From: Chloroflexi bacterium 54-19
Lineage (GTDB): Bacteria > Chloroflexota > Chloroflexia > Chloroheliales > Chloroheliaceae
NCBI GenBank assembly: GCA_001898225.1
Contig: MKTJ01000036.1
Span: 218,893-282,892, forward strand
DNA length: 64,000 nucleotides
Direction of reading: 5' to 3'
Each line of letters starts with the position of its first letter. The first letter of the stretch is position 1. This document shows positions 1-8,518 of this stretch, one piece after another. A program made the position numbers and the translations under genes. The notes under the pieces are model-generated. The model saw only the letters and a program-made list of their open reading frames with translations. It searched no databases and had not been told where the DNA came from.

Positions 1-384
1 CCGCCAGTAACCCGGCTAAAATTAAAAGGACGATAAAAGATGAATACAGGTGAAACAGTTTACTTCTAACCAAACCAAAACCTCCCAATGCCGCACAATG
101 CCACCTGGCACCCTGCGGGCCGTACGCGAGATAAATTCTTTTTTTCTTAAAGGTAAAACACGCCGTGATGTCTGGCCTTATTTAACACTAATTGGTCCTA
201 AATGTAAAGGTTTGTTTAGGTTGATGCAAAGCTTTCTTTAAATTCTTCCTTTAACAACCTGTTAACAACATCGCCCATTTCCGTAAATCTGCACACGTGG
301 GCATTAATCTGGAAATTATGGTATAAATATTTCATTGGCCTGAAATTGATTGGATTTGCCTATCGCGACTCGCCCCACAACTTG

Positions 385-413
385 TTAACAAGTTGTTAAA
401 TTAGGACTATAAT
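385..413 (+). promoter_or_regulatory. Sigma-70-type promoter for mgtC-like gene (-35 TTAACA 385-390, 17-bp spacer, -10 TATAAT 408-413)
   Basis: Consensus-like hexamers with 17-bp spacing, 37 bp before ATG 450. Confidence 0.65.
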
Positions 414-449
414 CAGGTTTAATTTGGCGTGAATTTAGGGACAAATGCT

Positions 450-959
450 ATGGACTTTCTAAACTTCTCCAGCCTTAACAATGAACTTAATATGGCCTTG
501 CGCCTGGTCGCGGCTTATGTATTGAGCGGTATAATCGGTTTCGAACGGGAAAAAGCCCACCGCCCCGCCGGGTTACGGACCCATATCCTGGTCGGGGTCG
601 GGGCTACCGCCTTCATGTTGATTTCTATCTACGGGTTCGATGGGATTGGAACTAACCGCGACCCTGCCCGCCTGGCGGCCCAGGTAGTGACCGGTATCGG
701 GTTCATCGGGGCCGGGGCTATCTGGCGCAGCCGGAATAGCGTGGGGGGCCTGACCACCGCCGCCAGCATCTGGATTACCGCCGCCGTCGGAATGATGGTC
801 GGTGCCGGGATGTATATTATGGGGGGTCTGGTCACTTTGATGGCCTGGTTTACTTTGCGCTGGCTTAAACCGGCCAATCACCGCCGGGTCGACTCCGGTA
901 AAAGCAACCGTTACGGCGAACCTTCCCTAATAGAGGATGATACCGACGATTTTAATTAG
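450..959 (+). CDS. MgtC/SapB family membrane protein
   Basis: MgtC-like translation (LRLVAAYVLSGIIGFEREKAHRPAGLRTHILVGVGATAFMLIS...GIGFIGAGAI). ORF opens at GTG 429; ATG 450 has AGGGA upstream. Confidence 0.9.
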   Translation: MDFLNFSSLNNELNMALRLVAAYVLSGIIGFEREKAHRPAGLRTHILVGVGATAFMLISIYGFDGIGTNRDPARLAAQVVTGIGFIGAGAIWRSRNSVGGLTTAASIWITAAVGMMVGAGMYIMGGLVTLMAWFTLRWLKPANHRRVDSGKSNRYGEPSLIEDDTDDFN

Positions 960-1037
960 AAGCCTTCGTGGTTTCTATAATTTACCAAAAATGGTATCCT
1001 GAAGACCTGATTCGAAGTATAAGGAGTCTAAAGAGCC

Positions 1038-1925
1038 ATGCCAGCACAAACCCCCAATGATTCACCTGAAACGGGAATATCCCCAAAAGACATGGCGTTT
1101 GTTACAAAGAACGCCACGTCCACCGAACCCTACCAACCCGGCCCCGATGCCACCCATCACGAGGGGGTACCGACAGGCATTTTAACCGGGTATCATTTTA
1201 CCAGCGAGAAATTTTACCCCGGCGTCGAACGCGATTACTGGGTCTATACGCCCAACCAATATGACCCGGCTAAACCGGCCTGTCTGATGGTCTTCCAGGA
1301 TGGTAAGTTGTACCTGGGACCGGACGTAAATCCCCTCGCTGTCTTTGATAACCTGATTCACCGGGGAGAAATGCCGGTGACTATCGGGGTCTTTGTCCAA
1401 CCGGGCGACAAGGGGCCGGGTCTGCCCATCTGGGGTGGGACCGACAACCGCAGTATCGAATACGACTCGCTGGGCGACACCTACGCCCGCTTCCTGCTCG
1501 AAGAACTTTTGCCGGACGTCGAAAAGAACGTTTCGATTACTTCTGACCCGGCGGGGCGGGCCATTTGCGGCATCAGTTCGGGCGGCATTTGCGCCTTTAC
1601 GGTTGCCTGGGAACGGCCCGACGCCTTTAGCAAGGTGGTTACTCACTGCGGCAGTTTCACGGATATTCGGGGCGGCCACAACTACCCCTCGCTTATTCGC
1701 CGCAACGCCGCTAAACCGTTACGGGTCTTCTTGCAGTCAGGCTCAAACGACCTGGACGTGGTCTTTGGCAACTGGCCGCTGGCTAACCAGGAAATGGCGT
1801 CGGCCCTGGCCTACCGGGGCTACGATTACCAGTACATCTTTGGGGAAGGTGGTCACTCGCTCAAACACGGCGGCTCGATTTTCCCCGATACCCTGCGCTG
1901 GCTCTGGCGGGATTATGAGAAGTAG
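1038..1925 (+). CDS. Esterase, enterochelin esterase-like alpha/beta hydrolase
   Basis: RDYWVYTPNQYDPAKPACLMVFQDG and GISSGGICAFTVAWERPDAFSKVVTHCGSF (esterase D/Fes-like nucleophile region). Confidence 0.85.
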   Translation: MPAQTPNDSPETGISPKDMAFVTKNATSTEPYQPGPDATHHEGVPTGILTGYHFTSEKFYPGVERDYWVYTPNQYDPAKPACLMVFQDGKLYLGPDVNPLAVFDNLIHRGEMPVTIGVFVQPGDKGPGLPIWGGTDNRSIEYDSLGDTYARFLLEELLPDVEKNVSITSDPAGRAICGISSGGICAFTVAWERPDAFSKVVTHCGSFTDIRGGHNYPSLIRRNAAKPLRVFLQSGSNDLDVVFGNWPLANQEMASALAYRGYDYQYIFGEGGHSLKHGGSIFPDTLRWLWRDYEK

Positions 1926-2083
1926 TCGGTGGTCAGCAGCCAGAAGTCAGTAAATTCTAAAATTTTGTGATCTGAATCAAAAGGGGACACTCGTAAAAGT
2001 GTCCCTCTTTATTTGTCTGAAAGCAGTTTATTAAGCCTTTGCGCGTAATCTCGCTGACTACTGGCTTCTGACCTCTGACTACT
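1921..2083. repeat. Intergenic element with about 30-bp terminal inverted repeats made of 7-bp units
   Basis: 1921-1950 AGTAGTCGGTGGTCAGCAGCCAGAAGTCAG vs reverse complement of 2054-2083 AGTAGTCAGAGGTCAGAAGCCAGTAGTCAG (26/30 identical). Confidence 0.8.
1984..2016. terminator. Hairpin terminator between convergent genes
   Basis: GGGACACT-cgtaaa-AGTGTCCC followed by TCTTTATTT. Confidence 0.75.
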
Positions 2084-2086
2084 ATT

Positions 2087-3418
2087 TTACGACCTCGGCT
2101 TGGTCTGGGTCCGGTAAACCAGGTTGCCGTCCTGGATCTGGTAGACCGCGAAGTCGCTCAGGGTTGTGTCGCCGTTCTGGTCAAAACTCCATTTACCGGT
2201 AACACCGTCAAAATCTTTGGTGGCGGCTACCGCACTCAGGATAGCGGCCCGGTCCTTGGCGTTGACCTTCTGAATAGCGGTCAGGGCTACGGTCATGGCC
2301 TCGTAAGCGTAGATGGTATAGTTGGAAGGCGCGCCATATTTGGCCTGGTAGCGTTTGAGGAAGTCCTGGCCTTTAGCCGGTAATTTGTCCACCGGCACCC
2401 CGCTGATAGAGCTAAAAGCCCCTTCCCCGGCGACCCCCGCTTCCTTGACAAAAGCCGGGTTGTTCAGACCGTCACCGCCCATAAACGGCGCGGTAATTCC
2501 CACTGCCCGCAGGTCGGCCAGCAACTTGCCCGGTTGCTGCTGGGCAATCCCGCCGAAGAAGATAAAGTCGGGGTTGAGGTCGCGAATCTGGCGGGCCAGG
2601 GCGCGATAGTCACTCTCCCGGCCATTTATCGAAGTCCGGCCCAGGACGGCCAGACCCCGCGCCCTCACCTCGTTACTGAAAGCGTCGGCCAGACCCTTAC
2701 CGTAAGATTGAGAGTCGTCAATGACATAAAACCGTTTAGCGTTGGCTGCGCTCACGGCGTAGCTGACGTCCGCCGGGCCTTGCAGGTCGTCGGTCACAAC
2801 CACCCGGAAGAAATTGCGAGGGCCGTTCGGGTAATAGACCGCCGGTTCGTTACCTTCGGTAACACCCGCCACGGCTTTGGTCAGGCCGGGGTAAGTCGCC
2901 GCCGGGCTAATCATTACCATATTGGCGGCGTTGAGAATCGGGATAGAAATTTTGGAAGCGCCACTGTTATAGGTTCCCAGGTAGACCATCGCGTCCGGGT
3001 CGGCCACGGCTTTATCGGCGTTAGCCTTTTCAACAGCCGGGTCCCACTGGCCGAGCGCCGCCGAGGCGTCGTCCAACTTCTGATAGTTGATCGTAAAATT
3101 GCCAATTTTGCCGGTGCCGTTGGTGAAATCATCCAGGGCCATCTGCATGGCGTTTTCGAGGGTGATAGTCTGGTCTTTGCTGCTGCCGGTCCGGGGCAAA
3201 CTCGAATAAATCGTGATGGTGCCGCTGGTCTGCGCGCCGGGGGCGGCCACGATAGCCGGTTGGGCGGCGTTTACCGCACCCTGAATCAATTGGTTCGGAC
3301 CGGGCGCTCCGGCCACGCTCCCGGCCAGCAACACTATGTTTGCCAGGACGGCCAGGGCCAGGACCGCCGCGATTTTCGAAATATTCTTCTGGGGTAACTT
3401 CACCGTAAAGTTCTTCAT
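2087..3418 (-). CDS. Branched-chain amino acid-type ABC transporter substrate-binding protein
   Basis: TITIYSSLPRTGSSKDQTITLENAMQMALDDFTNG... periplasmic-binding (Peripla_BP_6/LivJ-like) pattern. ORF extends to 3472; internal ATG at 3418 precedes the signal peptide. Confidence 0.85.
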   Translation of the reverse strand: MKNFTVKLPQKNISKIAAVLALAVLANIVLLAGSVAGAPGPNQLIQGAVNAAQPAIVAAPGAQTSGTITIYSSLPRTGSSKDQTITLENAMQMALDDFTNGTGKIGNFTINYQKLDDASAALGQWDPAVEKANADKAVADPDAMVYLGTYNSGASKISIPILNAANMVMISPAATYPGLTKAVAGVTEGNEPAVYYPNGPRNFFRVVVTDDLQGPADVSYAVSAANAKRFYVIDDSQSYGKGLADAFSNEVRARGLAVLGRTSINGRESDYRALARQIRDLNPDFIFFGGIAQQQPGKLLADLRAVGITAPFMGGDGLNNPAFVKEAGVAGEGAFSSISGVPVDKLPAKGQDFLKRYQAKYGAPSNYTIYAYEAMTVALTAIQKVNAKDRAAILSAVAATKDFDGVTGKWSFDQNGDTTLSDFAVYQIQDGNLVYRTQTKPRS

Positions 3419-3473
3419 AAGTTTCAGTTCCAGTTCCTCGCTGTTCTTCGGAAAGACGCGGTGAAAGGCCATT

Positions 3474-5081
3474 TTAGAATTCCCGCCGCCAGTTTACAAT
3501 CCCGGCCTCGGCCAGTAACAAAGCCAGGGGGAAGACCACCCAGGCCAGGAGTAGCGAAAGGCTCAGGCTGTCGTTACCTTCCTTGCTGCGCTGGTTGTAA
3601 TCGGCTACCGCCTGCCCTTTCAGGGTGTTGAGGTCGTTGGTTATAGCTCTATAAGCGGTGGTGCCATCCCCGGATCGGATATTTAGCCCGGCGGCCACGT
3701 TACCACCCGTCACCTGGGCCCGGAAATTGGTGTCACTCTGGAGCCACACTTTGTAATCGCGGATAAAATTGTTCAGCGAGTTGACCTGGGCCGTATCGGT
3801 CAGGCCCCGACAGACATCGGCCAGGGTGCCAACCGCTTTATAGGCATTCCGCCCCGCCTGCGAAGTCGGACAGGTCGGAAGCGAAGCCGGGGTCGTGACG
3901 GTGTTGCCGTTCGCGTCTTTGGTCGCCAGCAAAAGCTCCAGTTGGTCCTTAAAATCCTGCTCGTAAAGGGGATCCCCGGTAAAAGTGGTCCCCTGGATAC
4001 TCCCACCGATAACCCACTGGACCTGGTCGGCGGCGGCGTCGGTCGCGTGAAGCTGGGCGTCATTTAAAAGAGCGGTCCGGTTATAGCTGGATACGACCTG
4101 CTGCAAATTCTGGCTGCTATTGGCAAAAGTCACCCACAGGAAGGCCGAGTAAGCGATGATGATGACCAGGGCCAGGTTTACCAGGGGAATCAGGACGCGT
4201 TTAGTCCGCACGGTCAGCCAGATGTTGACCACCAGCAAAAAGACCACAAAGATGATAGTAGCGGCGGCGGCCAGGTAGACCTGCAGGTTTGCCGCGTTAT
4301 TGGCATCCTCGGCGGCTTCCTCAAGCTGGTTGATATGGACGCTTCGCAAAAAGTAGAGGCTTGAAATGACTGGCTGGTAATAATCGTTCTGGCCGTTGAG
4401 GAAAGCGGTGGTCGCCTGGTCAAGCTGGTTGTTGTCGGCCAGGCCGCGCGCGTAGGCCAGGGCATCGTGAAGCCGGGAGTTCCAGGTGCTGAGATAACCA
4501 AGAGCAGTCTGGGCATCCGGTTTGAAACCTGCCGGGTAAGAGGCCAGGGCCGTATAACCGTTTTGCAGGGCGTAATCGTACTGGGCGCGCTGCGACTCAA
4601 TCTGTTTCAGAATTGTCTGCTTGGCCTGGGCCACATCGGTGGTGTTGCTTACCGTGCCGGAAGCGCCAAGGGTCGGGGCTTTCTGGGCCAGGATGTAATC
4701 CGCCGTGTTAGAAACCTCACCGGACAACAATTGCGTCGCCTGGTTGGCCGCGTTGATACCGGGCACCGCTACCGAAGCAATCTGCTGGAACTTATCAATG
4801 CGAGAGCCGGTCAGTGTTATGGCCGCCAGGAAAGCCAGGGCTGCCAGAAATGCCAGTATCCAGCCGCCCAGGGTTAACTGGCCGCGCAGGGTATCGAGGC
4901 GAAATTCTGGCCGGAAACGGCTGCGCCGGGCTGGCCCAATCATCGAAGTAGGCGCCCGGTTCGGACTGGGCGCAGGTGGCCGGTTCTGGACTGGCGCCGG
5001 GGCAGGGGGTGCCGGGCGACCGCGATTAACAACGGACAAAGGAAAAGCCTCCTGGTTTTGTGGCTCGTAGCCAATCGCCAA
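3474..5081 (-). CDS. Membrane protein with two predicted extracytoplasmic helical sensor-like modules, no recognisable output domain
   Basis: Two TM-flanked helical regions (about 4 TM segments: LGGWILAFLAALAFLAAITL, VYLAAAATIIFVVFLLVVNIWL, LVNLALVIIIAYSAFLWVTF, SLLLAWVVFPLALLLAEAGIV). Ends 1 nt before the downstream SBP ORF. Confidence 0.6.
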   Translation of the reverse strand: MAIGYEPQNQEAFPLSVVNRGRPAPPAPAPVQNRPPAPSPNRAPTSMIGPARRSRFRPEFRLDTLRGQLTLGGWILAFLAALAFLAAITLTGSRIDKFQQIASVAVPGINAANQATQLLSGEVSNTADYILAQKAPTLGASGTVSNTTDVAQAKQTILKQIESQRAQYDYALQNGYTALASYPAGFKPDAQTALGYLSTWNSRLHDALAYARGLADNNQLDQATTAFLNGQNDYYQPVISSLYFLRSVHINQLEEAAEDANNAANLQVYLAAAATIIFVVFLLVVNIWLTVRTKRVLIPLVNLALVIIIAYSAFLWVTFANSSQNLQQVVSSYNRTALLNDAQLHATDAAADQVQWVIGGSIQGTTFTGDPLYEQDFKDQLELLLATKDANGNTVTTPASLPTCPTSQAGRNAYKAVGTLADVCRGLTDTAQVNSLNNFIRDYKVWLQSDTNFRAQVTGGNVAAGLNIRSGDGTTAYRAITNDLNTLKGQAVADYNQRSKEGNDSLSLSLLLAWVVFPLALLLAEAGIVNWRREF

Positions 5082-5363
5082 CTACATTCAATAGCAAGTT
5101 CCTACCCTGGTATTACGCAACCCGGGCAATAACAGTTTCGGTATCTTCGCTCTTTTTTCAAAACAGGCTCATTTTTGCTAACGAGTTTCTAACACATTAT
5201 ATGCTACAATACGCCAACTCAGTCAAAATTTATGGCTTTTGCTTTTAGCAAAGAGCGCCCTACCTTTCCCCACCGAAACCAGGAACCCATTTATTAAACG
5301 TGCAACGATTTTTAATATATTTTTAGATTAACTTTCCAGGTGTTATTAGAGAGGGTTTCTGAT

Positions 5364-6473
5364 ATGCAAGACCAATTTCAAGATTCTTCTTTTCATGATA
5401 AGACCGCGCCTTATAAATTAACAGCCGGGTCCGCTACTGCCGGGGTCGGCGGGTCGGCCACCAACCATTTTGATACTCCCGAGGAAGCCGCCGACTTCCT
5501 CGATGCCTACAGCCAGGCCGTTGTGCGGGTCGCGGAGACAGTCAGTCCCGCCGTCGTCAATATAACAGTTAATAAACCTCTGAGCGGTCGCCAGGCGCGT
5601 TATAACGGCTGGCGCGGCTACGGTCAGAACCCTTATGAGGTAAAAGGGGCCGGAAGCGGCTTCTTTATCGCCTCGGACGGTTATATCCTGACCAACCATC
5701 ACGTGGTCGGGGATGCCTCCAAAATTAAGATTACCACCTCCGATGGGGCCGATTACGACGCTCACCTGGTCGGGCAAGACCCTGAAACTGACCTGGCGGT
5801 TATCCGGGCCAGCACCGGTAACAACATGCCCCAGGTAACGCTCGGCAACAGCGACACCTTGCGGGTCGGCCAGATGGTTATCGCTATCGGCAACCCCAAC
5901 GGTCTTCAAAATACCGTCACAGCAGGTGTGGTCAGCGCGACCGGGCGGACTCTTAACAACCAGAGCGGGCGGTTAATTGAGAATATCATCCAGACCGACG
6001 CTGCCCTGAACCCCGGCAATAGCGGCGGTCCCCTGGTGGATAGCCACGGGCGGGTTATCGGGGTAAACACGGCTATTATCGCGATGTCGCAGGGTATCTG
6101 CTTCGCCATTCCGAGCAACACCGCCCGCTGGGTCGCTGGAATGTTGATGAAAGATGGCAAGGTTTCGCGCGGTTTTATCGGGATAAGCTGCCAACAACAG
6201 CCCATCCCGGCCCCGGTCATTCGCAGCCTGAACCTCAACCACAAAACCGGGGTTGGAGTCGTGGAAGTGACCGAGAACGGCCCTGCCGCCCGCGCCGGTC
6301 TCAAACCGGGCGACCTGATCCTCTCGCTCAACAACCAGCCGGTCGCCAGCATCTTCCAGTTGCAGCGCCACCTGACCAGCGAGGTCATCGGCAAGGATAT
6401 TCCGCTCACGGCCCTGCGCGGTAACAGCCGCCTCGACCTCTATATCAGGCCAACCCTCCAATCGGCCCGGTAA
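5364..6473 (+). CDS. HtrA/DegP-type trypsin-like serine protease with PDZ domain
   Basis: SGFFIASDGYILTNHHVV, GNPNGLQNTVTAGVVS, QTDAALNPGNSGGPLVD and a C-terminal PDZ (GVVEVTENGPAARAGLKPGDLILSLNNQPV). Confidence 0.95.
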   Translation: MQDQFQDSSFHDKTAPYKLTAGSATAGVGGSATNHFDTPEEAADFLDAYSQAVVRVAETVSPAVVNITVNKPLSGRQARYNGWRGYGQNPYEVKGAGSGFFIASDGYILTNHHVVGDASKIKITTSDGADYDAHLVGQDPETDLAVIRASTGNNMPQVTLGNSDTLRVGQMVIAIGNPNGLQNTVTAGVVSATGRTLNNQSGRLIENIIQTDAALNPGNSGGPLVDSHGRVIGVNTAIIAMSQGICFAIPSNTARWVAGMLMKDGKVSRGFIGISCQQQPIPAPVIRSLNLNHKTGVGVVEVTENGPAARAGLKPGDLILSLNNQPVASIFQLQRHLTSEVIGKDIPLTALRGNSRLDLYIRPTLQSAR

Positions 6474-6503
6474 AGTTGAGAAAATAAACTAAAGAAAAAT
6501 AAA

Positions 6504-6530
6504 AGAGGGGTCCGAACGGACCCCTCTTGT
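6504..6530. terminator. Bidirectional hairpin terminator between htrA-like and rpoN
   Basis: AGAGGGGTCCG-AA-CGGACCCCTCT, flanked by A-rich and T-rich tracts. Confidence 0.8.
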
Positions 6531-6560
6531 TATATTTGCCTGAAATCGAAAGTTTTTTAT

Positions 6561-8036
6561 TTATCTAAGGGTAGAGGGCAGGATTTTTAGCTGGGCCCGG
6601 TACTTGGCGACGGTCCGGCGGGCTACCCGGATACCGCGGTTTTCCAACCGCTCCACAATATCCTGGTCGGTCAGCGGTTTGACCCGGTTGCGGCCTTCCG
6701 TTTCGATGATCTCCTTAATAACGTCTTTGACGCTCAGCGAAGCCGTAAAGAAATCGCTGTAAGAAATTACCTTGCGGTTGGGTAACATTACGTACTTACC
6801 GGCGGTGGCCCGGCTGACGGTGCTTTCGTGGATACCGATATAGCTTGCCAGCATCGAGCGGGTCAACGGTTTCAGGCCGCGCACGCCGTCGCGCAAAAAC
6901 TCTTCCTGGGTCTCGACCAGGCACTTTGTAATCTTGAGCATGGTCTCGCGGCGCTGGTTGATGTTCGACATAAAGAACTTCGCCCGCGCCACGTACTGGC
7001 GGACGTGTTCGCGGTCGGCATCGCTGGTGTCGACACCGGCCCCACTCATCTCGCTGCTCAACTTCTGGTACATCGAGTTAACCTTGAGGTAGAACCGTTT
7101 CGACTCGACCACCTCGACCTCGTACTGGCCTTCGCGCTCCGAGATAATCACGTCCGGCACGACATACCCGGCCTTGGCCCCACCGCTTTTCATCTGGACC
7201 CCGTTAACATCGCTGGTCTGGCCTTCTGCCGGGAACGGGTTGAGATACTTCTTGATGAATTCGCGGGTGGCGTGGACATCATCGACGGAAATGCCCATCT
7301 GCTGGGCGATATAGCCGTATTTATGCTCACCGAGGGCCGTAAAGTGTTCCTCAATCATCTTCTGGACATTCGGGTCTTCGACGCCCTGCTCTTTGAGGAA
7401 GCGGACCTGGATAAGCAGGCATTCCTGGAAGTCACGAGCCCCTACGCCTGGGGGAGCCACGTTCTGCAATTCTTTCAGGACCGTCAGGACTTCTTCCTCG
7501 TCGGTCTGGAAGGTATCGGCGACAGCTTCGAGACTGGTCGAAAGATAACCACGTTCGTCCAGGCTACCCACCAAAAATTCGGCAATGGGCATCTGGTCTT
7601 CGTTCAGGACGGTCGAAAGGTCGACCAGGATACGCTCGGAAAGGGACATTTCCGCCGCAACAATCGTAATCGGGTCGAATTCTTCGTCCCCACCCCGGCC
7701 TCCACCGCTCGACCAACCTTCATCAGGAATGTAATAATCTTCATTCGAATCGGTATATTCGTCCGAGGTAGATTTGCGCTCCCCGCTCAGGCGGTTAGCG
7801 GCACCACTGCCGGGGTTCTCGGCCAGGCAGCGCTGGCAGACCCGCCCGTTATATGAACTGCCACAAGTTGGGCAGACCTGGCGTTCGTCCAGTTCGAGGG
7901 CCGGATTTGATTCTATTTCGCGGCGGATTTCTTCTTGAAGTTCCTGGCTACTAAGCGCCAGGATCTGGTTCAAAGCTATCAAACTGGGCGAGACTCTGAC
8001 CTGTTGCTCCTGCGATAATCCAATACTTAGGTCCAA
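6561..8036 (-). CDS. rpoN: RNA polymerase sigma-54 factor
   Basis: N-terminal region I-like (SLIALNQILALSSQELQEEIRREIESNPALE), HTH (MLASYIGIHESTVSRATAGKYVMLPNRKVISYSDFFTAS) and RpoN box (ARRTVAKYRAQL). CPTC...CQRC inserted after region I. Confidence 0.96.
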   Translation of the reverse strand: MDLSIGLSQEQQVRVSPSLIALNQILALSSQELQEEIRREIESNPALELDERQVCPTCGSSYNGRVCQRCLAENPGSGAANRLSGERKSTSDEYTDSNEDYYIPDEGWSSGGGRGGDEEFDPITIVAAEMSLSERILVDLSTVLNEDQMPIAEFLVGSLDERGYLSTSLEAVADTFQTDEEEVLTVLKELQNVAPPGVGARDFQECLLIQVRFLKEQGVEDPNVQKMIEEHFTALGEHKYGYIAQQMGISVDDVHATREFIKKYLNPFPAEGQTSDVNGVQMKSGGAKAGYVVPDVIISEREGQYEVEVVESKRFYLKVNSMYQKLSSEMSGAGVDTSDADREHVRQYVARAKFFMSNINQRRETMLKITKCLVETQEEFLRDGVRGLKPLTRSMLASYIGIHESTVSRATAGKYVMLPNRKVISYSDFFTASLSVKDVIKEIIETEGRNRVKPLTDQDIVERLENRGIRVARRTVAKYRAQLKILPSTLR

Positions 8037-8518
8037 TTACTCGCCTCCTCTTAAATTGTTAGTAACCATAGTTAAAGTGCTTGCTTTCTAGCCTACTATC
8101 TAATGGTTTTCTCAAAACTTCCTGATAAATAATTTTTTGGTTTTACCCTTACGGCTTTTTATTACCTGCCGCGTTCCCGGACGCTGGCAAAATCATTCCG
8201 GCAATCGCCCATGTTATAATGCCCCAGGTAAATAAATTACCGAAACCATATATACTATGATAGACGGTTTTCTAAAATTTAGTGTTTAATTTACGTTATA
8301 ATCTATAAGCAAGAACTGTGCCAGCCCTTTTTATAGCATAATCGGTGCCACGATACTAACTTCTGGCTAATCTTTTGTCTAACCGGCGCCAGGGGATTGC
8401 TAACAATTTAACGGGCAAATATGCTAAACTTTAGCCCGTTGTATACTGCCAAAATCTTTTAAATCCGGTAATTTTAACCCTTACTTCCGGCGCTTTACGC
8501 CGCTATTCTCAAACAATT

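Noticed and set aside
50-241. 63-aa ORF at window start
   Set aside because: No RBS, no homology-like features, lies in intergenic DNA.
1966-1981. TGTGATCTGAATCAAA as a third CRP-type site
   Set aside because: One half-site mismatch (TCAAA), located between convergent gene ends next to a terminator.
2534-3397. 287-aa plus-strand ORF
   Set aside because: Antisense to the LivJ-like binding protein, no recognisable motifs.
6828-7856. 342-aa plus-strand ORF
   Set aside because: Fully antisense to rpoN; composition typical of GC-rich antisense frames, no family motif.
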